64,000 nucleotides of DNA from JADCCX01 sp031431475 (GTDB taxonomy: Bacteria > Pseudomonadota > Alphaproteobacteria > Rhizobiales > Beijerinckiaceae): contig JANPDL010000036.1 of assembly GCA_031431475.1 (NCBI GenBank), positions 62,001-126,000 of the forward strand. The letters are read 5' to 3'. The translations under genes were made by a program, and so were the position numbers. Under the pieces are notes generated by a model that saw only the letters and a program-made list of their open reading frames with translations, made no database searches and was not told the DNA's origin. Shown one piece after another: positions 24,298 through 32,404 of this stretch. The number at the start of each line of letters is the position of its first letter. The first letter of the stretch is position 1.

Positions 24298-24885
24298 ATG
24301 AACCTGCCCCCGCTCTGCGAAGCTTTTGTTCTCCATTTCGGCGAAATGGGAAGCCGATGGGGTATCAACCGCACAGTGGGGCAAATCTATGCCGTGTTGT
24401 TTGTGGCAGAGCAGCCTCTGTGCGCCGATGATATCGTGGAGCGGCTGGGGATTTCACGCTCCAATGTCTCGATGGGCCTGAAGGAACTGCAGAACTGGAA
24501 TCTCCTGAAGCCAAGGCACGTGCAGGGTGACCGGCGCGAGTTCTTCGGCACCCCCGACGATATTTACTCCATCGTCCGCACCTTGGTGGACGAGCGCAAG
24601 AAGCGCGAGATCGACCCCACTCTCACCATTCTGCGCGAACTTCTGATGCAGTCGCCCGGTAGCGATGCCGAGCGCTATGCTCAAGTGCGACTGAAGGAGA
24701 TGCACGAACTGATCGAGCTGATGACCGGCTGGTATGCCGATGTGCAGAAGCTGGAGACAGAGCGTCTTATCCAGCTGCTCTCGATGGGCTCGAAAGTCGT
24801 CAAGGTGCTCGAAATGAAAGACCGTCTTTTTGCATTGCCGGGCGGCAAGGGTCGCCGGGCCATATCCAGTCAAGCCGGAGGTTGA
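24298..24885 (+). CDS. GbsR/MarR-type transcriptional regulator
   Basis: A 195-residue winged-helix protein of the GbsR group. The DNA-binding part spans about residues 20-90, with VGQIYAVLFVAEQPL and ERLGISRSNVSMGLKELQ as the recognition helix region, and the C-terminal helices would mediate dimerisation. The start is ambiguous: ATG 24298 has GGAAA 7 bases upstream, while ATG 24292 and TTG 24286 are also in frame. It lies 4 bases before cydA, so it probably controls the bd oxidase operon and itself through the palindrome at 24266-24285. The signal it senses is unknown. Confidence 0.82.
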   Translation: MNLPPLCEAFVLHFGEMGSRWGINRTVGQIYAVLFVAEQPLCADDIVERLGISRSNVSMGLKELQNWNLLKPRHVQGDRREFFGTPDDIYSIVRTLVDERKKREIDPTLTILRELLMQSPGSDAERYAQVRLKEMHELIELMTGWYADVQKLETERLIQLLSMGSKVVKVLEMKDRLFALPGGKGRRAISSQAGG

Positions 24886-24889
24886 TCAC

Positions 24890-26281
24890 ATGGATCCGAT
24901 CGTGCTCGCGCGTATACAGTTTGGCGCCAACATTTCGTTCCACATCCTGTTCCCGACGATCACGATTGCGTTGGGCTGGGTCTTGCTGTTCTTCAAGGTG
25001 CGCTTCAATGCGACGCGCAACGAGGCGTGGATGAACGCCTATCGCTTCTGGGTGAAAATTTTTGCGCTGTCCTTCGCACTGGGCGTCGTCTCGGGCATCA
25101 CAATGAGCTTTCAGTTCGGCACGAACTGGCCGGGCTTCATGCAGAGCGTCGGCAATATCGCCGGGCCTTTGCTGGCCTATGAAGTGCTGACGGCGTTCTT
25201 TCTGGAAGCGACGTTTCTGGGCATCATGCTGTTTGGGTTCCGCAAGGTTCCCAACTGGGTTCATACGCTCGCAACGTTCCTGGTGGCGTTCGGCACCACC
25301 ATGTCTGCGTTCTGGATCATCGTGCTCAATTCCTGGATGCACACGCCCGCCGGGCATGAACTACGCGATGGCGTGGCCTTTGCCACGGATTGGTGGGCCA
25401 TCATTTTCAATCCTTCGATGCCATACCGTTTGATCCATATGCTGATTGCCTCAGGTTTGACCTGCGCCTTCCTCATTGCGGGTCTTTCAGCATGGCGCTG
25501 GCTGCGCACTGATCGCGGACCGGACGTCATGGCCGCTTTGCGCACAGGCGTAGCCATCGGTGCCGTACTGATTCCGATCCAGATCGTCGTCGGCGACATG
25601 CATGGTCTCAACACCCTGAAGCACCAGCCAGCCAAAGTGGCGGCGATGGAGGGCAACTGGGAGACGCGCAGCAATGTTCCGCTTGTGCTGTTCGCACTGC
25701 CGGACCAGACGACGCGCGAAAACCGCTTCGAGATCGCTATTCCCAACGGGGCCAGCCTGATCCTCAAGCACGATCCGGCAGGCGTCATTCCAGGCCTGAA
25801 CGACTTCGTTGCAGCCGATGGAACCCGCCTGCATCCGCCGGTCGCTCCTGTGTTCTTCGCCTTCCGCATCATGGTTGGCATCGGCATGCTGATGCTCGTG
25901 GTGTCGTGGTTTGCGGGCTGGACCTTGTGGCGCAAGGGAACGCTGAACCGTCCGCTCGCGTACACGCTGGTTGCCATGACCTTCGCGGGCTGGATCGCCA
26001 CATTGTCCGGCTGGTATGTCACGGAAATCGGTCGCCAGCCCTGGCTTGTCACCGGTGTGCTAACGACGGCGCAGGCAGCATCGAAAGTGACGGCGGGCAT
26101 GATCGGCACGACGCTGGCGATGTATCTGGCAACCTACGCCGTGCTGATCGCGGCCTATATCTCTGTGCTGTTCCATCTCGCCAACAAGGGCCTTCAGGTG
26201 GTCGCGACACCGAGCGGTGCTGGCGTGATGAAGCAAGGTGCGGGATACCATCCTGCAGGCGCTCTGGCGAAGGACGTTTAG
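24890..26281 (+). CDS. cydA: Cytochrome bd-type quinol oxidase subunit I (cyanide-insensitive type)
   Basis: A 463-residue inner-membrane subunit that oxidises quinol and carries the haem groups of cytochrome bd. The N-terminal ARIQFGANISFHILFP contains the axial His. EVLTAFFLEATFLGIMLFG carries the conserved Glu residues, and the region around LNSWMHTPAG is also conserved. The quinol loop after LPDQTTRENRF is short, which marks the CIO (cioA) subgroup rather than the long-loop E. coli type. The ATG at 24890 has GGAGG 9 bases upstream. The neighbouring regulator suggests induction under low oxygen or respiratory inhibition. Confidence 0.93.
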   Translation: MDPIVLARIQFGANISFHILFPTITIALGWVLLFFKVRFNATRNEAWMNAYRFWVKIFALSFALGVVSGITMSFQFGTNWPGFMQSVGNIAGPLLAYEVLTAFFLEATFLGIMLFGFRKVPNWVHTLATFLVAFGTTMSAFWIIVLNSWMHTPAGHELRDGVAFATDWWAIIFNPSMPYRLIHMLIASGLTCAFLIAGLSAWRWLRTDRGPDVMAALRTGVAIGAVLIPIQIVVGDMHGLNTLKHQPAKVAAMEGNWETRSNVPLVLFALPDQTTRENRFEIAIPNGASLILKHDPAGVIPGLNDFVAADGTRLHPPVAPVFFAFRIMVGIGMLMLVVSWFAGWTLWRKGTLNRPLAYTLVAMTFAGWIATLSGWYVTEIGRQPWLVTGVLTTAQAASKVTAGMIGTTLAMYLATYAVLIAAYISVLFHLANKGLQVVATPSGAGVMKQGAGYHPAGALAKDV

Positions 26282-26288
26282 AAAGACC

Positions 26289-27296
26289 ATGCTGAATTTT
26301 TTGGACTCCCATACGCTGCCGCTGATCTTCGCAGGCCTGATGGGCATTTCCATTCTCGCCTATGTCATTCTCGATGGATACGATCTGGGTGTCGGCATGC
26401 TCATGGCCAGTGCAGACCGGCCCGAACGTGACAAGATGGTCGCCACCATCGGCCCGTTCTGGGATGCCAACGAGACATGGCTGGTGCTTGGCATCGGGCT
26501 GTTGCTGGTCGCCTTTCCCTCCGCCCATGGCATGGTTCTCACGGCGCTGTATCTGCCGGTGGCCCTCATGCTGCTCGGTTTGACGATGCGCGGCGTTGCC
26601 TTCGAGTTCCGCGTCAAGGCGCAGCAGCAATATCATCGCTGGTGGGATTGGGCCTTCATCGGCGGATCACTTCTGGCATCGCTGACACAGGGCTACATGC
26701 TTGGACACTATCTCATGGGGTTTCAGGACACGCTGTCGGCTCAGGCCTTTGCGCTTATGGCGGGTATGGGGCTGGCTGCGGCCTACACTTTTGTCGGCGC
26801 GACATGGCTGATCGCCAAGACCGATGGCGACCTGCAAAGGCGTGCGGTGTGGTGGGCGAAAGTCACGCTTGTCCTGACGGCGCTTGGCATGATCGCCGTA
26901 TCGGTTGCCACGCCGCTGGTCTCGCCGCGCATCTTCGAGCGCTGGTTTTCACTGCCCAACATGATCGGGCTGGCCCCTATTCCTCTGATGACAGGGGCCT
27001 TGCTGCTGGCGACATGGGTGTTCCTGCAGCGCATGCCGCGCGCCGACCACAGCCTCGACTACGTGCCGTTCATGGGTGCGGTCAGCCTCTTCGTATTGGG
27101 CTTTCTGGGCCTCGCCTATTCGTTCTATCCCTATATCGTTCCGGAGAAGCTGACGATCTGGCAGGCGGCCAGTGCGCCCGAAAGCCTGTTCATCATTCTG
27201 ATGGGTGCCATGGTCGTACTGCCCTGTATCGCGGGATACACGGCATTCTCCTACTATGTGTTCCGTGGCAAGGCGACGGAACTGCGCTATGACTGA
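26289..27296 (+). CDS. cydB: Cytochrome bd-type quinol oxidase subunit II
   Basis: A 335-residue partner of CydA with eight or more membrane helices. Family motifs include YVILDGYDLGVGML near the N-terminus, WDANETWLVLGIGLLLVAFP and MRGVAFEFR. It has no haem ligands of its own and stabilises the complex. It starts 8 bases after cydA and overlaps the next small gene by 8 bases, so the three are one operon. No small CydX-type peptide was recognised downstream. Confidence 0.93.
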   Translation: MLNFLDSHTLPLIFAGLMGISILAYVILDGYDLGVGMLMASADRPERDKMVATIGPFWDANETWLVLGIGLLLVAFPSAHGMVLTALYLPVALMLLGLTMRGVAFEFRVKAQQQYHRWWDWAFIGGSLLASLTQGYMLGHYLMGFQDTLSAQAFALMAGMGLAAAYTFVGATWLIAKTDGDLQRRAVWWAKVTLVLTALGMIAVSVATPLVSPRIFERWFSLPNMIGLAPIPLMTGALLLATWVFLQRMPRADHSLDYVPFMGAVSLFVLGFLGLAYSFYPYIVPEKLTIWQAASAPESLFIILMGAMVVLPCIAGYTAFSYYVFRGKATELRYD

Positions 27297-27510
27297 GCGG
27301 TCACAAGCGCCATCAGATCCTGCCACAACAAGCGAAATCATCGAGATGGCACTGAGTGATCATGTCAGCTTCGGTGCAATCCGTGATTTGCACGGAATCT
27401 CGCCCGATGGCGTCAAGGCGTTGATGCGGCGTGAACTCAAACCGGCGAGCTACAGGGCCTGGCGCAGGCGGATCGAACAGTTCGGCTCGCGCCGGGAGCA
27501 CTATAAATAG
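27289..27510 (+). CDS. Small DUF2805/TIGR03643-type protein
   Basis: A 73-residue basic protein. The core MALSDHVSFGAIRDLHGISP followed by VKALMRRELKPASYRAWRRR is characteristic of the TIGR03643/DUF2805 family, whose function is unknown. A helix-turn-helix-like fold is possible from the IRDLHGISPDGVKALMR pattern. It overlaps the cydB stop by 8 bases and is thus co-translated with the oxidase. I recall family members near photolyase genes in other bacteria; the photolyase-like gene here is 3 kb away on the other strand. Confidence 0.7.
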   Translation: MTERSQAPSDPATTSEIIEMALSDHVSFGAIRDLHGISPDGVKALMRRELKPASYRAWRRRIEQFGSRREHYK

Positions 27511-27526
27511 GGCTCGAACTGCCAGC

Positions 27527-27739
27527 TCATGTGAAATATGTGCAGTTAACCGCAAGGCCAACGGCAGGATAAGCTCCGAGAGTCAACTTCTTCTGTTTCC
27601 CGCTCCTGTCGCGGTAGGCAAGATGCCACAGTTTTGAGCCCGTTGGCGTAATCCAAAGTTGCAAACCACCACCATCGGACAACGTAATGACTTTTTCGCC
27701 CTTGCTGGCCTTTTTGATCTGAATGTCGGTAAGCGGCAT
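27527..27739 (-). pseudogene. Truncated P4-type integrase (N-terminal arm-binding domain)
   Basis: Seventy codons start MPLTDIQIKKASKGEK and continue LSDGGGLQLWITPTGSKLW and KLTLGAYPAVGLA. This is the N-terminal DUF4102 domain of P4-type tyrosine integrases, which binds arm sites. After GLA the sequence loses similarity and stops within a few codons, so the core-binding and catalytic domains are gone. It points away from the tRNA-Leu 187 bases upstream, the usual arrangement for an element integrated at a tRNA 3' end. It is the relic of such an element. Confidence 0.85.
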
Positions 27740-27752
27740 GTGCTGGCCTCGG

Positions 27753-27842
27753 TGTTGGCCTTTTGTTGGTCTTCAGATGTTGGCTTTTCGCCGGAGGCCA
27801 ACAAATCTGTTGGCTTCAAGCGCACGAAAATGGACGCCAACA
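27753..27842. repeat. Cluster of TGTTGGC repeats in both orientations
   Basis: Within 90 bases there are five exact TGTTGGC heptamers, at 27753-27759, 27779-27785 and 27808-27814 forward and 27797-27803 and 27836-27842 reversed, plus TGTTGGT at 27764-27770. They lie between the integrase remnant and the tRNA-Leu, where arm-type integrase sites are expected. Spacing is irregular, which argues against CRISPR or tandem satellite. Confidence 0.65.
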
Positions 27843-27925
27843 AACGTTTGCGGATGCTTTAACGCAAATTATCTTATATTTTCCAGATGGTTGTGGACTA
27901 ACTAGGACGTCCTTGGAAGAAAAAG

Positions 27926-28010
27926 TGGTGCCCCTGGCCGGAATCGAACCAGCACTCCTTGCGGAAACCGATTTTGAGTCGGTCGCGTCTACCAATTCCG
28001 CCACAGGGGC
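27926..28010 (-). tRNA. tRNA-Leu (anticodon CAA)
   Basis: The 85 bases fold as a class II tRNA on the minus strand: acceptor arms GCCCCTG/CAGGGGC, anticodon loop CTCAAAA giving anticodon CAA, a long variable arm (TTTCCGCAAGGAG region) and a T-arm with GGTTCGATTCC. CCA is encoded at the 3' end (27928-27926). It reads UUG codons. The 3' end appears to have served as attachment site for a now-deleted element. Confidence 0.95.
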
Positions 28011-28119
28011 CATAAACAATCAGAGGCTTGAGCGACCAAAAGACTGATCATGATGCAGCCGCTATGGCGCAACATCGGGGCGGGGTCAATCGATGTTGAG
28101 TGGCGCTACGATTACTCTT

Positions 28120-29439
28120 TCAGCCTTCGGCACGCACTGGGCTTTCGACCTTGGTCGCGCCCTGCTTGTCTGTTCGCGCCAGAGGTGTGATCTTCAGTGA
28201 TGTGATGCGGTTTCTCTGCTTGCGCATCACCTCGAAACGGCATCCATAAAAGGTGAAGGCCTGGCCGACATCGGGTATCGAGCGGGCTTCGTGGATGACA
28301 AGGCCGGCGATGGTTGTGGCTTCTTCATCCGGCAGCCGCCAGTCCATCACGCGATTGATGTCGCGGATGGGGACACCGCCGTCGGCCTGCACGGCACCCT
28401 CGCGCAGGCGGCGCACGCCAGTGGCACCTGCGTCATGCTCGTCCTTGATGTCGCCCACGATCTCCTCGATGATATCTTCGAGCGTCACAAGGCCCTCCAC
28501 CTCGCCATATTCATCCACGACAAGCGCAAAATGGGTCTTGCGCTTGAGGAAAGCCTTGAGCTGATCACGCAATGCCGTCGTGTCGGGCACAAACCACGCT
28601 TCAAGCGCCAGATCCTCGATATCGAGCTTTGCAGCATTCCCGCCAGCCGCATCCAGTGCTCGCAGCAGGTCCTTGGCATGGAGCACGCCGATGATGTTGT
28701 CGGGTTGTCCGCGCCAGAGCGGCATACGGGTGTAAGGCGAAGACAGGACTTCGCGGACGATGTCTTCCGGAGGCAGCCCTGCATCGATCGCGCGCATCTT
28801 TGTGCGGTGGACCATGACGTCCGAGACCTCAAGCTCTTGCAAGTCGAGAAGGCCGCCGAGCATGTCCCGCTCGCCCTTGCCGACCGAGCCTTCTTTGTGC
28901 AGCAGATCAACCTGACCGCGAATTTCCTGGCTGGCGGAAAGGACCGCGCCATCGCCGCCCAGCTTGATGTCGAACAACTTGAGGAGTTGTTTGACCAGCC
29001 ATTCCGTCGCGCGCGTGACTGGAGACAGCAGGAAAACGGCGATGGCAAGCGGTCGCGCCACCTTCAGGGCGAAACGGTCGGGATCGTTGATGGCGATGGT
29101 TTTGGGTGTCACTTCCGCGAAGACGATGATCAGAACGGACACGGCGACAGTGGCATAGGCAATGCCAACTTCCCCGAAGACAGTCAGAAGCACAGCAGTG
29201 GTTAACGACGCTGAGGCCGTGTTGACGAGGTTGTTGCCGATCAGGATCGTCCCGATCAGCCGGTCCCGCAGCCCCAGAAGGCGGTTAACGACCGCGGCAC
29301 GCTTGTCCCCGGCGGCTTCCAGAGCGTGCATGCGCGCCCGCGATGACGCGGTAATGGCGGTCTCACTCATGGAGAAGAATGCGGAAATCGCCAGCATCAG
29401 GATAACTGCGCCAGCGGAAAGCCAGAGTTCGTATGTCAT
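28120..29439 (-). CDS. CNNM/CorC-family transporter with CBS domains
   Basis: A 439-residue membrane protein with an N-terminal CNNM (DUF21) domain at about 1-190 (FFSMSETAITASSRARMHAL; GNNLVNTASASL; VFAEVTPKTIAI). Two CBS motifs follow at about 210-340 (VMVHRTKMRAIDA; LVVDEYGEVEGLVTLEDIIE) and a C-terminal CorC_HlyC domain. Related proteins mediate Mg2+ or Co2+ efflux and resistance. It starts 6 bases after the aroB stop and is the last gene of an aroK-aroB-corC operon, an order common in Hyphomicrobiales. Confidence 0.9.
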   Translation of the reverse strand: MTYELWLSAGAVILMLAISAFFSMSETAITASSRARMHALEAAGDKRAAVVNRLLGLRDRLIGTILIGNNLVNTASASLTTAVLLTVFGEVGIAYATVAVSVLIIVFAEVTPKTIAINDPDRFALKVARPLAIAVFLLSPVTRATEWLVKQLLKLFDIKLGGDGAVLSASQEIRGQVDLLHKEGSVGKGERDMLGGLLDLQELEVSDVMVHRTKMRAIDAGLPPEDIVREVLSSPYTRMPLWRGQPDNIIGVLHAKDLLRALDAAGGNAAKLDIEDLALEAWFVPDTTALRDQLKAFLKRKTHFALVVDEYGEVEGLVTLEDIIEEIVGDIKDEHDAGATGVRRLREGAVQADGGVPIRDINRVMDWRLPDEEATTIAGLVIHEARSIPDVGQAFTFYGCRFEVMRKQRNRITSLKITPLARTDKQGATKVESPVRAEG

Positions 29440-29445
29440 GGAGTG

Positions 29446-30591
29446 TTAATTATCACGAACCAGCTGGCGTTCAAGGAACTGTCTGACGATCTGGGGATCA
29501 ACATCCCTTGCGATGAAGCTTTCCCCGATGCCCCTCACCAGGATGAAGGTCAGCGCGCCGCGCGCTACCTTCTTGTCCTGCCGGATAGCATCCAGCAGCG
29601 TTTCCGCTGTACCGGCCCCGCCTGGGACCTGCGCTAACGAAACAGGCAGGCCCACCGTCTCGAAATGGCGGCGGACGCGCAGTGCGTCCTGACCAGAACA
29701 CAGGCCCTGTTCCTGCGAGAAATCGAACGCAAGTCGCATGCCGATGGCAATGGCTTCGCCATGCACCAGCCGGGTACCATCATAGCCGACCGCGGCTTCC
29801 AGCGCATGACCGAAGGTATGGCCGAGGTTCAGAAGGGCGCGATCACCCTGCTCTGTCTCGTCGCGGGCGACAATGGCCGCCTTGCTGGCGCAGCTGATAC
29901 GCACCGCTTCCTCGCGTTCCAGCCCGCCCGCGAACACGTTTCGCCAGGCCCCGCCTTCCAGCCAGTCGAAGAAGCCCTTGTCGCCGAGCAGGCCGTATTT
30001 GATGACTTCGGCATAACCCGCCCTGAATTCCCGCTCCGGCAAGGTGTCGAGCAATGCGGTATCCGCCAGCACAAGCATCGGCTGATGAAATGCGCCGATG
30101 AGGTTCTTGCCATGGCGCAAGTTGATCGCCGTCTTGCCGCCGACCGAACTGTCGACCTGCGATAGCAGCGTGGTCGGTATCTGGATGAAACGCATGCCCC
30201 GGCGCACGATGGCAGCGGCAAAGCCGGTCAGATCACCAATGACACCGCCACCGAAGGCTATGACAGCATCGCCCCGTTCCAGCCGAGCCGCAATCACATC
30301 ATTGCAGACCGATTCCAGTGCGGCAAAGGATTTTGTTTTTTCGCCCGGCGGCAGGACCACTGCTGTGGAGATTATGTCCGCTGCAGTGAGCATAGCCTCA
30401 AGCTGCGACAGATGGTGTTTTGCTACGTGGCTGTCCGTGACAACCGCGACCCTTCCACCGGGGCATACCTTGCGGATGCGATCCCCCGCTTCGGCCAGCA
30501 CGCCGCGTCCGATGACGATATCGTAGCTGCGCCCGGCGAGATCCACCGGGACGATATGCCGGATATCGGTCATCTGAGGGAACTCGCTCAT
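29446..30591 (-). CDS. aroB: 3-dehydroquinate synthase
   Basis: A 381-residue enzyme for the second step of the shikimate pathway, converting DAHP to 3-dehydroquinate with NAD+ and a divalent metal. Recognisable motifs are GGGVIGDLTGFAAAIVRRG (NAD-binding), TTLLSQVDSSVGGKTAIN and the metal-binding His region NLGHTFGHALEA. Length is normal. Its ATG overlaps the aroK stop in an ATGA junction, so the two are translationally coupled. Confidence 0.95.
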   Translation of the reverse strand: MSEFPQMTDIRHIVPVDLAGRSYDIVIGRGVLAEAGDRIRKVCPGGRVAVVTDSHVAKHHLSQLEAMLTAADIISTAVVLPPGEKTKSFAALESVCNDVIAARLERGDAVIAFGGGVIGDLTGFAAAIVRRGMRFIQIPTTLLSQVDSSVGGKTAINLRHGKNLIGAFHQPMLVLADTALLDTLPEREFRAGYAEVIKYGLLGDKGFFDWLEGGAWRNVFAGGLEREEAVRISCASKAAIVARDETEQGDRALLNLGHTFGHALEAAVGYDGTRLVHGEAIAIGMRLAFDFSQEQGLCSGQDALRVRRHFETVGLPVSLAQVPGGAGTAETLLDAIRQDKKVARGALTFILVRGIGESFIARDVDPQIVRQFLERQLVRDN

Positions 30592-31226
30592 GGCTGTTCA
30601 CCCGCATCATTCGGCTTGCTGTTGAGGTATGCTTCTAGCGCCGCTAGCAGAACGTCCACAGTTGCATCATGGGGTCCATCTTCCGAATGGATCGTGATGC
30701 CAGCCTCGGCGTATATCGGATACCGGATTTTCATAAGGTCTCGGATGGTTGCCTCCGGGTCGCTGGTCTGCAGCAACGGGCGATTGCTGCGCCGTCTTGC
30801 GCGCCGATACAGCGTTTCGGCATCGGCTTTCAACCAGATCGCAATACCCCGCTCGCCAATGGCGCGCCGGGTTTCCTCGTTCATGAAGGCACCGCCGCCG
30901 GTCGCCAGAACGCGCGGCCCATCCCGCAACAGGCGTGCGATCACGCGACGCTCGCCGCTGCGGAAATCCGCCTCACCGTGGCGGGTAAAAATCTCGGGGA
31001 TTGTCATGTTGGCCGCAGTCTCGATTTCATGATCGGCATCGACGAAGGGAATCCCGAGTCGTTGCCCCAGCAGCTTGCCCACGGATGTCTTGCCCGACGC
31101 CATCATGCCGACAAGTACGATAAGCCGATCTCCGAGGTGATCGAGCATCGCATGTCTGGCGGCTTCCACCGCTGTCTTGACCGGCTTGGCCACTTCCAGG
31201 GCCGTGCCGGGTTGGTTGATCGTCAT
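30588..31226 (-). CDS. aroK: Shikimate kinase
   Basis: A 212-residue P-loop kinase that phosphorylates shikimate with ATP. The Walker A segment reads VGMMASGKTSVGKLL. The substrate-binding DADHEIE and GEADFRSGERRVI are present, and GGGAFMNEETR follows. The N-terminal extension of about 40 residues before the P-loop is typical of rhizobial AroK. ATG 31226 is the chosen start; the frame stays open to 31298. It overlaps aroB by 4 bases. Confidence 0.93.
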   Translation of the reverse strand: MTINQPGTALEVAKPVKTAVEAARHAMLDHLGDRLIVLVGMMASGKTSVGKLLGQRLGIPFVDADHEIETAANMTIPEIFTRHGEADFRSGERRVIARLLRDGPRVLATGGGAFMNEETRRAIGERGIAIWLKADAETLYRRARRRSNRPLLQTSDPEATIRDLMKIRYPIYAEAGITIHSEDGPHDATVDVLLAALEAYLNSKPNDAGEQP

Positions 31227-31309
31227 GGCGGCTGCGTTAGCACGGGGCGGCGGCGCGCGAAACTGGCTGTCTTGCGTCCGGAGGCATTTCTGTTTCAAGA
31301 CATAATCCC

Positions 31310-31453
31310 ATGCCGACCATCTTCAGATTCGCGCTGATCTGCGCCGTTATTGCGGGCGTCGCCTATGCGTTGCTGTTTGCGATGGCCACTGTTCTGGAGC
31401 CCGCACCGCGCGAGATCATCGTGGTGGTTCCGCCATCGCGCTATGCAAAATAG
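31310..31453 (+). CDS. 47-aa single-helix membrane peptide
   Basis: ATG 31310 to TAG 31451-31453. The peptide has a hydrophobic helix (about residues 5-28, ALICAVIAGVAYALLFAMA) followed by a short polar tail ending VVVPPSRYAK. I recall similar small proteins upstream of xerD in other Rhizobiales, but no function is known. It lies 12 bases before the xerD start and diverges from aroK, so it probably leads the xerD transcript. Confidence 0.6.
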   Translation: MPTIFRFALICAVIAGVAYALLFAMATVLEPAPREIIVVVPPSRYAK

Positions 31454-31465
31454 CGGGAGGCGATA

Positions 31466-32401
31466 ATGGCTCCCGATGGCAGGCTGGTTTCAGCCTTTCT
31501 CGAAATGATCGCGGCAGAGCGCGGAGCGGCCAGGAACACGCTGGAGGCCTACACCCGTGATCTGGTGGACTATCGCGCGTTTCTGGGCGGAAGAGGACGC
31601 AACTTCACTAACGCCGTCACTGATGATGTCCGAGCCTATCTGGCTGATCTTGCAGAGAGGGGCTTTCAGGCCAATTCCGCCGCGCGGCGCCTTTCAGCCC
31701 TCAGGCAATTGCACAAGTTTCTTTATGCCGAGGGTCATCGCGGGGATGATCCGACAACGGTGATAAGCGGACCCAAACAGGGCAGGGGGTTGCCGAAGGT
31801 CCTGTCCATCGCCGATGTCGACAGGCTTCTTTCGACGGCGGCAGAGGGTGTTGGGGATGAGGGGCGTCCATTTCGGGAGCGGCTGGCCTCGACGCGGATG
31901 TCGGCGTTGCTTGAGCTGCTTTATGCCACGGGTTTGCGCGTGTCCGAACTGATGGCGCTGCCTGCCAATGCGATCCGAGCGAACACGCTGATGCTGACGA
32001 TCAAGGGCAAGGGCGGCAAGGAGCGGCTGGTGCCATTGACCGATGTCGCGAAGCAGGCTGTGGCGCGCTGGCGCGAGATGCTGGCCAAGATTGAAGCGGA
32101 AAAGCCGTCGCCCTGGTTGTTTCCGGCGGAAAGTGCCACGGGCTATCTGCCGCGACAGGTTTTCGCGCGTGATCTCAAGATTGTGGCTGGCCATGCGGGC
32201 GTGGGCGCGGATCGCGTCAGCCCTCACGTTCTGCGCCATGCCTTCGCCAGCCATCTGCTGCAGAACGGCGCTGATCTGCGCATCGTGCAGCAATTGCTGG
32301 GGCATGCCGATGTGGCGACGACGCAGATATACACGCATGTGCTTGATGAGCGCGCCAAGGCGATGGTGCGCGATCTCCATCCGCTGACGGACGAGGATTA
32401 G
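31466..32401 (+). CDS. xerD: Site-specific tyrosine recombinase XerD
   Basis: A 311-residue recombinase that with XerC resolves chromosome dimers at dif under FtsK control. The N-terminal core-binding domain (about 5-105) precedes the catalytic domain. It has all active residues: Arg in YATGLRVSEL, Lys in KGKGGKERLVPL, HxxR in SPHVLRHAFASHLL, and His and Tyr in LLGHADVATTQIYTH. GGGAGG lies 7 bases before the ATG. The position opposite aroK-aroB is standard in Hyphomicrobiales. Confidence 0.93.
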   Translation: MAPDGRLVSAFLEMIAAERGAARNTLEAYTRDLVDYRAFLGGRGRNFTNAVTDDVRAYLADLAERGFQANSAARRLSALRQLHKFLYAEGHRGDDPTTVISGPKQGRGLPKVLSIADVDRLLSTAAEGVGDEGRPFRERLASTRMSALLELLYATGLRVSELMALPANAIRANTLMLTIKGKGGKERLVPLTDVAKQAVARWREMLAKIEAEKPSPWLFPAESATGYLPRQVFARDLKIVAGHAGVGADRVSPHVLRHAFASHLLQNGADLRIVQQLLGHADVATTQIYTHVLDERAKAMVRDLHPLTDED

Positions 32402-32404
32402 GGT

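Noticed and set aside
27753..27842. TGTTGGC repeats as a CRISPR array
   Set aside because: The units are 7 bases, occur in both orientations and are irregularly spaced; no cas genes are nearby.
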